This document shows, one piece after another, positions 1-7,892 of a stretch of 64,000 nucleotides of DNA; positions within the stretch are counted from its first letter, which is position 1, and every line of letters starts with the position of its first letter. Below the pieces are notes generated by a model, which did no database searches, was not told the DNA's origin, and saw nothing but the letters and a program-made list of their open reading frames with translations. The position numbers were made by a program, and so were the translations under genes. The DNA is from 40CM-2-70-7 sp035505915 (lineage in GTDB: Bacteria; Gemmatimonadota; Gemmatimonadetes; Gemmatimonadales; GWC2-71-9). The stretch is taken from positions 1-64,000 of the forward strand of contig DATJQI010000023.1 of NCBI GenBank assembly GCA_035505915.1. The letters run 5' to 3'.

Positions 1-416
1 ATCAGCCGGCCTTCGAGGGCGTACTGGAACTCCCGGCTCCGCTCCACGCGGTCGACAAACGCCTGGCGATTCGGAAAGTCGCTCGCCCACAGCTCGATCT
101 CTTCCATGTCGTCGGGGGCACCCTCGAACCGGAACTCGACGCCCACCACCCGGGTCGTAGTCCCGAACGCGCCCTTCGCGTCGGTCACCTGCCGGCACAG
201 CCGCACCTCGAGCACCGGGTCGAGCGCGTTTTCGCGGACCCAGGTGGCCTGGAACCCGGCGACGTCGTCGGGGGTCCCCGACGGGACCGCGAGAAAACGC
301 TGGAAAACCTCCCAGGCGGCCCGGAAGGAAAAATGGCGGGCCTCGAGGCCGGCGTCGGCGAGCATGTACTGGAGCGCCGGAAGCGCGGTGAGGGTGCTGG
401 CGCGGAGCTCGATCAT
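1..416 (-). CDS. Hypothetical protein, 3' end beyond window
   Basis: An open frame from an ATG at 416 runs off the left edge, giving about 138 residues. The protein starts MIELRASTLTALPAL and is soluble-looking, rich in Glu, Arg and aromatic residues, with no signal peptide or membrane segment and no motif I recognise. It lies 49 bases downstream of the Spy-like gene in the same direction, so it may be the last member of the sigma-factor operon. The opposite strand is also open here but has the codon pattern of a shadow frame. Function unknown. Confidence 0.6.
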   Translation of the reverse strand, partial: MIELRASTLTALPALQYMLADAGLEARHFSFRAAWEVFQRFLAVPSGTPDDVAGFQATWVRENALDPVLEVRLCRQVTDAKGAFGTTTRVVGVEFRFEGAPDDMEEIELWASDFPNRQAFVDRVERSREFQYALEGRL

Positions 417-465
417 ACGCACAGAAGCTAGCGACGCCGTCCCCGATCCGCTTGTACCGATCGTG

Positions 466-960
466 TTATCGCTGGCGTCGCGGGCGGAGGGGCCGGGCCA
501 GACGACCCTCCCGGGCCTGCTGGATCCGGCGGATGAACAGCTCGCGCTGCCGCTGGTACCGCACCCGCTGCACCGGTGTGAGGTACCCCGCCATCTCCTG
601 GTCCTGCTGACGGTCGAGGTCCTGGAGCTTGGCCCGGTTGTCCTGCCGCTCGGTCATCAACCGGGTGACCACGTCGTTGTTCGCCGCCACCCCGGGCTGC
701 AGCTGCTGGTTGAGCTGGGCCGCGATCTGGACCTGCCGCTGCTGGATGGGCTGCCGCATCCCGTCGTACTTGTCCTCCGTCGCCTGAAGCTTGGAGGACT
801 GGTCGGCGGTCAGCTGCAGCTGCTGGGCGATGTGCTGATGCCAGCGGGCCCGGATGATGTGCCGGATATTGTCCGCCTGGGACGCGCTGTCCGCCCCCGC
901 CTGGGCCGAGAGGGCGAGCGGAGCCAGCACGAGCGTGAGCAGGGCCGTGAGACGACGCAT
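466..960 (-). CDS. Spy/CpxP-like periplasmic protein
   Basis: 164 residues. A Sec signal peptide (about residues 1-21, hydrophobic core LTALLTLVLAPLALSAQA) is followed by a Gln/Arg-rich, all-helical region with LTADQSSKL and LTPVQRVRYQ, the two LTxxQ-type motifs of the Spy/CpxP superfamily. Known members are periplasmic chaperones or stress sensors that damp envelope-stress signalling. Its stop follows and its start abuts the end of the small membrane protein gene, downstream of an ECF sigma factor, which fits an envelope-stress operon. Function in this organism is inferred from fold and context only. Confidence 0.72.
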   Translation of the reverse strand: MRRLTALLTLVLAPLALSAQAGADSASQADNIRHIIRARWHQHIAQQLQLTADQSSKLQATEDKYDGMRQPIQQRQVQIAAQLNQQLQPGVAANNDVVTRLMTERQDNRAKLQDLDRQQDQEMAGYLTPVQRVRYQRQRELFIRRIQQAREGRLARPLRPRRQR

Positions 961-1391
961 CAGCTCCCCATCGAGGTCAGCACCGACCTCAGCTCGTCCG
1001 GAGACAACCCCTCGAGCCCCGCGTCGTACGCCATGTTCTCGGCGGCGGCCGGCTCATCCACGGCGGGCAAGAGGGCCTGCAGCTGGTCCGCCGACAGGCC
1101 TTCGAGCCCCGCGTCGGTCGGCACCACCACCGCCACCGCCTCGGCGCGGTCGGTCCCCGCCCGCCAGGTGGCGATGCCCGCCGCCACCAGGATCAACGCG
1201 GCCGCGATCCGCAGGAACGCGGGCCGGGCATAGAAGGGCCGGACTCGGGCCCGCTCCTCGCGCCACCGCTCCACCACCCCGCGGGCGGTCCGGTCCAGAT
1301 CGAGCCGTTCGGCCGCACCGACGCCCAGCCGCCGCACGGCGGCGACCAGCTCGCCGTCCTGGAGATCCTCGTTGCCGATGTCGTCGGTCAT
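960..1391 (-). CDS. Small single-pass membrane protein, probable anti-sigma factor
   Basis: 143 residues from the ATG at 1391, which overlaps the sigma factor stop (ATGA). An N-terminal cytoplasmic helical part (1-57) is followed by one membrane segment (about 59-76) and a short C-terminal tail. The tail carries a near-exact internal repeat, DAGLEGLSADQLQALL (93-108) and DAGLEGLSPDELRSVL (123-138). There is no HxxxCxxC zinc anti-sigma motif. Position and topology suggest that it holds the sigma factor at the membrane; this is an inference. The open frame extends upstream through the sigma gene, but the start chosen here gives the usual translational coupling. Confidence 0.65.
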   Translation of the reverse strand: MTDDIGNEDLQDGELVAAVRRLGVGAAERLDLDRTARGVVERWREERARVRPFYARPAFLRIAAALILVAAGIATWRAGTDRAEAVAVVVPTDAGLEGLSADQLQALLPAVDEPAAAENMAYDAGLEGLSPDELRSVLTSMGS

Positions 1392-1933
1392 TGCAATTGC
1401 TCCTTCAGTCGCTTCACCGCGTGGTGATAGTGCACGCGGGCGGCTCCCGGCGTCGTGCCGAGGGCGGAGGCGATGTCGTCGTATTCCATCCCCTGCTGGG
1501 CCCGGAGGAGGAACACCTCCCGCTGCAGCCGCGGCAGGTCCTGCAACGCCCGCGCCAGCCTTCCCTCCGATTCGGCAGCCACCGCGTCGTCGTGCGGCGT
1601 GCCCCCGGCGGCCTGCAACCCTTCGTCGAGCGGCACCACCTTGGTCCGCGCGGCCCGCCGCCCGGCGTCCTTCAGGACGTTGCCCCCGATGGTCAGGAGC
1701 CACGTTCGAAATTGGCACTGTCCCCGGAACCCGGCGACCGATCGGAACGCCCGCAGGAACGTGTCCTGCACCAAGTCGTCCAAATCAGACTCGAACGCCC
1801 CGCTCGCCGCCAGGAACCGCGCGAGCGCCCGCCCGTGACGGGTGACCAACGCGGTGGCCGCGCCCTCGTCACCCCCCTGCCAGCGGGCGATCAGGTCCGC
1901 GTCGGTGGCGGCGTCCGACTGGGGTGGTGGCAT
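1388..1933 (-). CDS. ECF-family RNA polymerase sigma factor
   Basis: 181 residues. Region 2 (about 12-85) includes the core-binding DDLVQDTFLRAF segment and the FRTWLLTIGGNVLKD helix; region 4 (about 125-178) includes LPRLQREVFLLRAQQG followed by a helix-turn-helix (YDDIASALGTTPGAARVHYHHA). Length and two-domain layout fit the extracytoplasmic-function group. It begins the minus-strand operon and is divergent from the TetR gene, sharing an 81-base intergenic region. Its stop overlaps the start of the membrane protein that probably controls it. Confidence 0.9.
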   Translation of the reverse strand: MPPPQSDAATDADLIARWQGGDEGAATALVTRHGRALARFLAASGAFESDLDDLVQDTFLRAFRSVAGFRGQCQFRTWLLTIGGNVLKDAGRRAARTKVVPLDEGLQAAGGTPHDDAVAAESEGRLARALQDLPRLQREVFLLRAQQGMEYDDIASALGTTPGAARVHYHHAVKRLKEQLQ

Positions 1934-1992
1934 CGGGCTTGTGTAAGTGGACGTGGGAGTTGCGGGAATATTAAGCCCCGGCTAGCTTGGCT

Positions 1993-2010
1993 TTCGAACG
2001 ATCGTTCGAA
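1993..2010. promoter_or_regulatory. Perfect 18-bp palindrome, candidate TetR operator
   Basis: TTCGAACGATCGTTCGAA is identical to its reverse complement. It ends 4 bases before the TetR ATG and lies 60 bases from the divergent sigma-factor start. TetR regulators of acyl-CoA degradation usually bind such palindromes near their own promoter, so autoregulation is the simplest reading. No clear Shine-Dalgarno site fits between palindrome and ATG. Confidence 0.7.
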
Positions 2011-2014
2011 CCCT

Positions 2015-2608
2015 ATGCGCCCCTACGATCAGCGACTGGAACACCTCCTGACCCAGGCGGCCACGGTCTTCGCCGAGGCGGGCTATCACTCGACCTCGAT
2101 GCGGGACCTGGCGGCGGCCAGCGGCATGTCTCTGGCCGGCATCTACTACTACGTCCGCTCCAAGGAGGACCTGCTGGCCCTCATCCAGGAGCGGTGCTTT
2201 TCCGGGGTGCTCGACGGGGCCAACCGGGCGCTCGAGGGTCTTCACGATCCCCAAGACCGCCTGACCGCCTTCATTCGTCACCACGTGACCTACTTCACCG
2301 CCCATATGGCGGAGATGAAGGTCCTGTCGCACGAGGCCTCGGCCCTGACCGGGGAGCCCCGTCGCAAAGTGAACACCATCAAGCGGCGCTACGTGGATCT
2401 CCTCGAATCCCTGCTGCGGGAGGCGGCGCCGGACGAATCCGCGGTGGATCGCAGCGCCGCGGCGTACGCGTGCTTCGGCATGATGAACTGGATCTACAAC
2501 TGGTACGACCCCGCGGGCGAAATCGATCCCGAACGGCTCGCGGGCCTGATCGCGCGAATCTTCCTCGGCGGCTTCGTCGAGGCGCGCTCCACGGTACACG
2601 GAGGCTAG
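2015..2608 (+). CDS. TetR/AcrR-family transcriptional regulator
   Basis: 197 residues. The N-terminal TetR DNA-binding domain is clear: an AATVFAEAGYHSTSMRDLA helix and turn, then a helix-turn-helix at about 29-48 ending in GIYYYVRSKEDLL. The C-terminal ligand domain (about 75-195) is helical. The ATG at 2015 is chosen because the conserved N-terminus starts just after it; upstream in-frame sequence is antisense to the sigma-factor gene. It opens the acyl-CoA/aromatic degradation operon, 8 bases before the next gene, and is probably its local repressor, sensing an acyl-CoA or CoA-thioester intermediate (inference). Confidence 0.88.
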   Translation: MRPYDQRLEHLLTQAATVFAEAGYHSTSMRDLAAASGMSLAGIYYYVRSKEDLLALIQERCFSGVLDGANRALEGLHDPQDRLTAFIRHHVTYFTAHMAEMKVLSHEASALTGEPRRKVNTIKRRYVDLLESLLREAAPDESAVDRSAAAYACFGMMNWIYNWYDPAGEIDPERLAGLIARIFLGGFVEARSTVHGG

Positions 2609-2616
2609 AGGCCGGT

Positions 2617-3438
2617 ATGGCGACGATGACCGCACCCACCAAGGAAACGAAGTCGGCGGAGCTCGTGATCTACAGCGCGGCGGATGGCATCGCCACCCTC
2701 GAGCTGAACGATCCGCCGGCCAACACCTACACCCACGAAATGATGCGCGCGCTCGATGACGCCATCCTCAAGGCCCGCTTCGACGACAACGTGCACGTCA
2801 TTCTGCTGCGCGGCCACGGGGACAAGTTCTTCTCCGCCGGCGCCAACATCGGGATGCTCAACAAGGTCACTCCGCGCTTCAAGTACTTCTTCTGCCTCCA
2901 CGCCAACGAGACCCTGAACCGGCTCGAGCACACGCCCAAGCTCACCATCGCGGCCCTCAACGGGCATACGGTCGGCGGCGGACTCGAGATCGCGATGGCC
3001 TGCGACATCCGCCTCGCGAAGGAGAACGCCGGCAAGATCGGGCTCCCCGAGGTGAACCTCGGCGTGCTGCCGGGGACCGGCGGCACCCAGCGCCTCGGCC
3101 GCCTCGTGGGCAAGTCGATGGCCATCGAAATGATGGTGAAGGGTGAGACCTTCTCCTTCGACAAGGCCAAGGAGATCGGCCTGGTGAACGAAGTCTTCCC
3201 CGCCGACGGATACTGGGACCAGGTGACGCTCTACGCCAAACAGTTCTGCCCGCCGCACAAGGCCTCCAAGGCCGTGGGGCTCATCAAGCGGTCGGTCCAG
3301 TCCGGACTCGAGGTGCCTTTCGAGTCGGGTCTCGCCATCGAGCGGGAGCTGCAGCAGCAGCTCTTCCAGTCGGACGACGCCAAGGAAGGGATCGCGGCCT
3401 ACAACGAGAAGCGGGTGGCGGAGTTCCACGGCCGGTGA
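2617..3438 (+). CDS. Enoyl-CoA hydratase/isomerase family protein
   Basis: 273 residues, crotonase fold. The oxyanion-hole segments FSAGANIGML (72-81) and VGGGLEIAMACD (119-130) are present, and both catalytic glutamates of true hydratases are kept (E124; E145 in LPEVNLGVLPGTGGTQRL). It should therefore hydrate enoyl-CoA rather than only isomerise. It follows the TetR gene and its stop overlaps the aldehyde dehydrogenase start (GTGA). In this operon it could act on a linear or ring-derived enoyl-CoA; substrate unknown. Confidence 0.85.
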   Translation: MATMTAPTKETKSAELVIYSAADGIATLELNDPPANTYTHEMMRALDDAILKARFDDNVHVILLRGHGDKFFSAGANIGMLNKVTPRFKYFFCLHANETLNRLEHTPKLTIAALNGHTVGGGLEIAMACDIRLAKENAGKIGLPEVNLGVLPGTGGTQRLGRLVGKSMAIEMMVKGETFSFDKAKEIGLVNEVFPADGYWDQVTLYAKQFCPPHKASKAVGLIKRSVQSGLEVPFESGLAIERELQQQLFQSDDAKEGIAAYNEKRVAEFHGR

Positions 3439-4868
3439 GAACCGACCTCTTCATCAATAACGAATGGCGCCCGGCCCTCTCCGGGAAGCGGTTCCCGGTG
3501 GAGAACCCCGCCACCGAAGAAATCATCGCCGAAGTGGCCCTCGGGGACGCGGCGGATACGGACGCCGCCGTCAAGGCGGCGCGGGCCTGCTTCGAGTCGG
3601 ACGCCTGGCGGGGGATGTCCGCGCGCAAGCGCGGACGGCTCCTGTTCAAGACCGCGGACCTGCTCGAGGCCCGGCTCGACGAGTTCTCCCGTCTCGAGAC
3701 CGCCCACAACGGCAAGACGCTCTTCGAGTCGAAGATCGAGATCTCGATGACCGTCAACACCCTGCGCTACTACGCGGGGTGGTGCGACAAGATCACGGGC
3801 GAGACGCTGCCGGTGGAAGGGCCGTTCTTCACCTACACCCTGCGGGAGCCCATCGGCGTGGTCGGGGCGATCGTGCCCTGGAACTTCCCGCTCAACATCG
3901 CGAGCTGGAAGTTCGCGCCGGCGTTGGCGGCGGGCTGCACGATGGTCCTCAAACCGGCTTCCGAGACGCCCCTCACCGCCCTGCTGTTCGCCGAGCTGAT
4001 CCAGGAGGCGGGATTCCCTCCCGGCGCCTTCAACGTAGTGTCGGGTGGCGGGTCCACCGCGGGCGCCGCGCTGGTCCGGCATCCGGAGGTGGACAAGATC
4101 AGCTTCACCGGATCCACCGAGGTGGGGCGGCAGATCATGAAAATGGCCGCGGACACCAACAAGCGGATCACGCTCGAGCTGGGCGGCAAGAGCCCCAACG
4201 TGATCTTCGCCGACGCCGACCTCAAGGCGGCGGTGCGCGGCGCCCAGAACGGGATCTTCTACGGCAAGGGCGAGGTCTGTGCCGCGGGCTCGCGGCTCCT
4301 CGTGGAGAAGAGCGTCCACGATCAAGTGGTGGAGCAGCTGGCCGAAGGGGCGAAGAAGTACGCGCCCGGTGATCCGCTCGACAAGAACACGCGCCTCGGC
4401 GCCGTGGTGTCGAAGAAGCAGCAGGAAGTCGTGCTCGGGTACGTGAAGAAGGGCGTGGAAGAGGGTGCGGCGCTCGTGGCGGGCGGCAAGGCCGTCAAGC
4501 CGAACGGCAAGGGCTACTTCGTCGAGGCGACGGTGTTCGACCAGGTCTCACCCGAGATGACGATCGCCCGGGAAGAGATCTTCGGCCCCGTGCTCGCGGT
4601 GATGTCGTTCGACGACTACGACGCCGGCGTCGCGCTGGCCAACCGCACGATCTACGGCCTCGCGGCCGGGATCTGGACCAAGGACGTCGCCAAGGCGCAC
4701 CGGGCGGCGAAGGCCATCCGCGCCGGCACCGTCTGGATCAACTCGTACAACTTCTACGACTCGGGCGCGCCCTTCGGCGGCTTCAAAGCGTCGGGATTCG
4801 GACGGGACCTGGGCGCCGACGCGCTGGACGGCTATCTCGAGACCAAGACGGTGTGGGTAGGGCTCTAA
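3435..4868 (+). CDS. NAD(P)-dependent aldehyde dehydrogenase
   Basis: 477 residues, full length for the ALDH superfamily. Visible are the PWNFPLN segment (149-155), the FTGSTEVGRQI coenzyme loop (about 224-234), the general-base glutamate E248 in LELGGKSPNV, the nucleophile C282 in GKGEVCAAGSR, and EEIFGPV near the C-terminus. The sequence resembles betaine/phenylacetaldehyde-type enzymes. Beside a ring-epoxidising oxygenase it could oxidise a ring-opened CoA semialdehyde, the step done by the ALDH domain of PaaZ or by BoxD; this role is an inference from context. Confidence 0.88.
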   Translation: MRTDLFINNEWRPALSGKRFPVENPATEEIIAEVALGDAADTDAAVKAARACFESDAWRGMSARKRGRLLFKTADLLEARLDEFSRLETAHNGKTLFESKIEISMTVNTLRYYAGWCDKITGETLPVEGPFFTYTLREPIGVVGAIVPWNFPLNIASWKFAPALAAGCTMVLKPASETPLTALLFAELIQEAGFPPGAFNVVSGGGSTAGAALVRHPEVDKISFTGSTEVGRQIMKMAADTNKRITLELGGKSPNVIFADADLKAAVRGAQNGIFYGKGEVCAAGSRLLVEKSVHDQVVEQLAEGAKKYAPGDPLDKNTRLGAVVSKKQQEVVLGYVKKGVEEGAALVAGGKAVKPNGKGYFVEATVFDQVSPEMTIAREEIFGPVLAVMSFDDYDAGVALANRTIYGLAAGIWTKDVAKAHRAAKAIRAGTVWINSYNFYDSGAPFGGFKASGFGRDLGADALDGYLETKTVWVGL

Positions 4869-4885
4869 GAGAGCTAAGGGGCTAA

Positions 4886-6055
4886 GTGGTCAAGGACGCA
4901 TTCATCGAGGTCGCGCTCCGCACTCCCGTGGGCAAGCACGGGGGGTCGCTCGCCGGCGTCCGCGCCGACGATCTGGCCGCGGTCCCGATCAAGACGGTGA
5001 TCGAGCGCTCCGGCGTGGACCCGAAGCAGATCGACGACGTCATCCTCGGCTGCGCCAATCAGGCCGGGGAAGACAACCGGAACGTCGCGCGGATGGCCCT
5101 GCTCCTCGCGGGACTGCCGGTGGAGGTCCCGGGCCAGACGGTCAACCGCCTCTGCGGCTCGGGCTTGCAGGCGGTGATCGCCGCGACGCACGCCATCAAG
5201 TCGGGTGAAGGCGAGCGGTTCATCGCGGGCGGCGTCGAATCGATGACCCGGGCGCCCACGGTGATGCTCAAGGCCGCGGAGCCGTGGAGCCGGAAGGCGC
5301 CCGAGATCGCCGACACGACGGTCGGTTGGCGGTTCGTCAACCCCCGCTTGAAGCCGGACTGGACCATCTCCCTGGGCGAGACGGCCGAAAAGGTCGCCGA
5401 GCAGTACGGGATCACGCGGAGCGAGCAGGATGCCTTCGCGGCCGAGAGCCAGCGCCGGGCCGAGGCCGCACAGCAGGCGTGCGTGTTCAGCGACGAGCTG
5501 GTGGGTGTCCCCCTCCCTGATGGCGCGGTGTTCTCCAAGGACGAGTATCCACGGGCCGGCACGACGGCCGAGAAGCTCGCGACCCTGAAGCCGGCCTTCA
5601 AGAAGAACGGGACGGTCACCGCCGGCTCATCGAGCGGCATCAATGACGGCGCCGCGGCCCTCTTCGTCACGGCGGCGCCGAAGCGGCCGCTCGCCCGCAT
5701 CGTCGCGACGGCGGTGGCCGGGGTGGACCCGAGTGTGATGGGCCTGGGTCCCATTCCGGCGACCCGGAAAGCGCTGGCGCGCGCGGGACTCACGGCCCAG
5801 CAGCTCGATCTGGTGGAGCTCAACGAGGCGTTCGCGGCGCAGGCCATCGCCTGCATCCGCGATCTCGCGCTCGACCCCGCCCAGGTGAACATCTACGGCG
5901 GCGGTATCGCCCTCGGTCACCCGCTCGGGTGCACCGGGGCGAAGATCCTCGCGACGCTCGTGCACGCCCTCAAGCGCACGGGCGGGCGGTACGGGCTGGT
6001 GACGATGTGCATCGGCGTGGGACAGGGGATCGCGGTCATCGTGGAGCGCGTGTAG
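4886..6055 (+). CDS. Acetyl-CoA acyltransferase (thiolase), PaaJ-like
   Basis: 389 residues, GTG start at 4886 after an AAGGGG ribosome site. All thiolase catalytic elements are present: nucleophile C90 in NRLCGSG, the NEAFAAQ loop, H345 in GHPLGCTG and C375 in MCIGVGQG. It cleaves 3-oxoacyl-CoA to acetyl-CoA and a shortened acyl-CoA. With the hydratases, 3-hydroxyacyl-CoA dehydrogenase and oxygenase of this operon it completes a beta-oxidation set, as PaaJ does in phenylacetate catabolism. Specificity cannot be read from the sequence. Confidence 0.87.
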   Translation: MVKDAFIEVALRTPVGKHGGSLAGVRADDLAAVPIKTVIERSGVDPKQIDDVILGCANQAGEDNRNVARMALLLAGLPVEVPGQTVNRLCGSGLQAVIAATHAIKSGEGERFIAGGVESMTRAPTVMLKAAEPWSRKAPEIADTTVGWRFVNPRLKPDWTISLGETAEKVAEQYGITRSEQDAFAAESQRRAEAAQQACVFSDELVGVPLPDGAVFSKDEYPRAGTTAEKLATLKPAFKKNGTVTAGSSSGINDGAAALFVTAAPKRPLARIVATAVAGVDPSVMGLGPIPATRKALARAGLTAQQLDLVELNEAFAAQAIACIRDLALDPAQVNIYGGGIALGHPLGCTGAKILATLVHALKRTGGRYGLVTMCIGVGQGIAVIVERV

Positions 6056-6774
6056 TGGCGGCGTACGACACGGTGCTGGTGGAGATCGCACAGGGCGTCG
6101 CGACGCTCACCCTCCACCGCCCCGACAAGCTGAACGCGCTGAACGTGGAGCTCTGCCGGGACCTGATCGCCGCGCTCGAGACGGTGGGCGGGTCCGAGCA
6201 GGTCCGCGTGATCGTGCTGACCGGAGCGGGCCGCGGCTTCTGCGCGGGCGCGGACCTGAAGGTCCTGGGGCCCCAGGGCAACCAGCTGGTCGAGTCGGGG
6301 GTCCGGATCGCGCGGCTGATCCGCGAGGCGCCTCAGCCCGTCATCGCCGCCGTCAACGGCGCCGCGGCGGGCGGCGGCGCGAACCTGGCGCTCGCCTGCG
6401 ATTACCGGGTCGCGTCGAGCCAGGCGCAGATCGGCCAGGTGTTCCACAAGCTGGGGCTCGGGGTCGACTGGGGCGGGAGCTTCTTTCTCCCCCGGACCGT
6501 CGGCACCGCGCGGGCCCTCGAGCTGGTGTGGAGCGCCCGGATGGTGTCCGCCCCGGAGGCACTGGCGCTGGGACTCTACCAGGAAGTGGTCACGGCGGAG
6601 GCGCTGATGCCGAGGGTCCGGGAGCTGGCGACCCTCTGGGCCGGCCAGCCGGTGGAGGCGGTCCGGCGGACCAAAGTCGGGATGTACGCGAGCGAAGGGC
6701 GCACTTTGCCCGAGATGCTGGATTGGGAGATGGCGCAGCAGCGTGAGCTGTTCACCCTAGGAGGATTCCGCTGA
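6055..6774 (+). CDS. Enoyl-CoA isomerase, PaaG-like
   Basis: 239 residues from a GTG at 6055 that shares one base with the thiolase stop. It has the crotonase fold with oxyanion segments FCAGADLKVL and AAGGGANLALACD. The first catalytic glutamate is replaced by N110, while an aspartate (D138 in LGLGVDWGGSFFLPR) sits where PaaG-type isomerases carry their catalytic Asp. It is thus better read as an isomerase acting on a ring epoxide or double bond than as a hydratase. Its end carries a strong AGGAGG serving the oxygenase gene. Confidence 0.8.
   Translation: MAAYDTVLVEIAQGVATLTLHRPDKLNALNVELCRDLIAALETVGGSEQVRVIVLTGAGRGFCAGADLKVLGPQGNQLVESGVRIARLIREAPQPVIAAVNGAAAGGGANLALACDYRVASSQAQIGQVFHKLGLGVDWGGSFFLPRTVGTARALELVWSARMVSAPEALALGLYQEVVTAEALMPRVRELATLWAGQPVEAVRRTKVGMYASEGRTLPEMLDWEMAQQRELFTLGGFR
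6759..6764 (+). promoter_or_regulatory. Strong Shine-Dalgarno for the oxygenase gene
   Basis: AGGAGG lies 9 bases before the ATG at 6774. It is a full-consensus site inside the end of the preceding isomerase gene and fixes the oxygenase start, in contrast to the weak sites of most neighbours. Confidence 0.75.
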
Positions 6775-7892
6775 TGGTTCGGAAGATCGGCAACTTTGAC
6801 GACTGGAAGGACTACTTCCGCTACTGGCAGGACTCCATCGGGCTCCCCCAGGGCGAGTTGCGCAGCTTCAAGTTCGAAGAGAAGTTCGGCGATCCGGAGG
6901 TGCCGCACATCGAGTTCGGGCACTACCGGGGCCAGCGCAAGTGGCCCACCGTGATGCACATCCCCGACCAGCGGATCCGGGACGCCCTGCTCAACCTCAT
7001 CGTCTACCAGGGGGACACCGAGTTCGCGTCCGTGGAACAGCAGCGCAACCTGCTCCATCACGCGCCCTCCGATTACGACCTCCTCTCCCTCATGCGGGTG
7101 ATGACCGAGGAGATGCGGCACGGCTGGCAGATGTCGTACCTCCTCGTCACGCACTTCGGGGACGAAGGCCGCCGCGAGGCCGCCAAGCTCCTCGAGCGCC
7201 GTGCCGACGAGGGCGAGCGCCTGCTCGGCTCCTTCAACGAGATCGTCAACAACTGGCTCGACTTCTTCACCTACACCCAGTTCATCGATCGGGACGGCAA
7301 GTTCCAGCTCAAGATGCTGTCCTACTCGGCCTTCGATCCGCTGTCGCGGTCCATGGGTCCGATGCTCAAGGAGGAGTCCTTCCACCTCGGCACCGGCAAC
7401 AACGGGCTGCTCCGGATCGTGAAGGCGGGCAAGATGCCGCCCGAGGTGATCCAGCGGTTCTTCTACAAGTGGATCCCGACCGCGTTCGACCTGTTCGGGA
7501 CCGATGCCTCCTCGTCGGCGCACTGGGCCTACGTCTGGGGGCTGAAGGGCCGCTACGACGAACGGGAGCACGAGCACGAGCCGGACAAGGCCAAACTGAA
7601 CGAGCTGTCCCGGGAGCTGTACCGGCAGGAGATCACGAAGCTGGTCGAGCGGCTGAACATGTTCATCCCCGAGAAGGAGCGGCAGCTCAAGGTGCCGTCG
7701 CTCAAGTTCAACCGCCGGATCGGGATGTACGCCCGGCAGCACTGGACCGTGGACGGGCAGCCGATCGACGCCGACAAGTATCCGGCGTACCTGGCGTCGG
7801 TGTTGCCGCGTCTGGAAGACATCCAGTTCGTGAAGGATCTCGAGAAGGAGCCGAACTGGATCGAGCCGAAGAAGGCCGACTCGCTGGCGTGA
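6774..7892 (+). CDS. BoxB/PaaA-family diiron ring oxygenase
   Basis: 372 residues. The diiron ligands of the benzoyl-CoA/phenylacetyl-CoA epoxidase family are visible: E83 (QGDTEFASVEQQR), E113 and H116 (EMRH), an Asp in FIDRDGKFQ (172-174), and E201 and H204 (ESFH). Segment order and wording (GDTExASVEQQR, DRDGKFQL, SAFDPL, NGLKGR-like) match remembered BoxB more closely than PaaA, but BoxB is about 475 residues, so this is a shorter form. It should epoxidise the ring of an aryl-CoA thioester with O2. No reductase (BoxA or PaaE) or PaaB/C/D partner is in the window. Confidence 0.82.
   Translation: MVRKIGNFDDWKDYFRYWQDSIGLPQGELRSFKFEEKFGDPEVPHIEFGHYRGQRKWPTVMHIPDQRIRDALLNLIVYQGDTEFASVEQQRNLLHHAPSDYDLLSLMRVMTEEMRHGWQMSYLLVTHFGDEGRREAAKLLERRADEGERLLGSFNEIVNNWLDFFTYTQFIDRDGKFQLKMLSYSAFDPLSRSMGPMLKEESFHLGTGNNGLLRIVKAGKMPPEVIQRFFYKWIPTAFDLFGTDASSSAHWAYVWGLKGRYDEREHEHEPDKAKLNELSRELYRQEITKLVERLNMFIPEKERQLKVPSLKFNRRIGMYARQHWTVDGQPIDADKYPAYLASVLPRLEDIQFVKDLEKEPNWIEPKKADSLA

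Noticed and set aside
4868..4886. Short GCTAAG repeats before the thiolase gene
   Set aside because: Only two or three short imperfect copies; they include the ribosome site and look coincidental.
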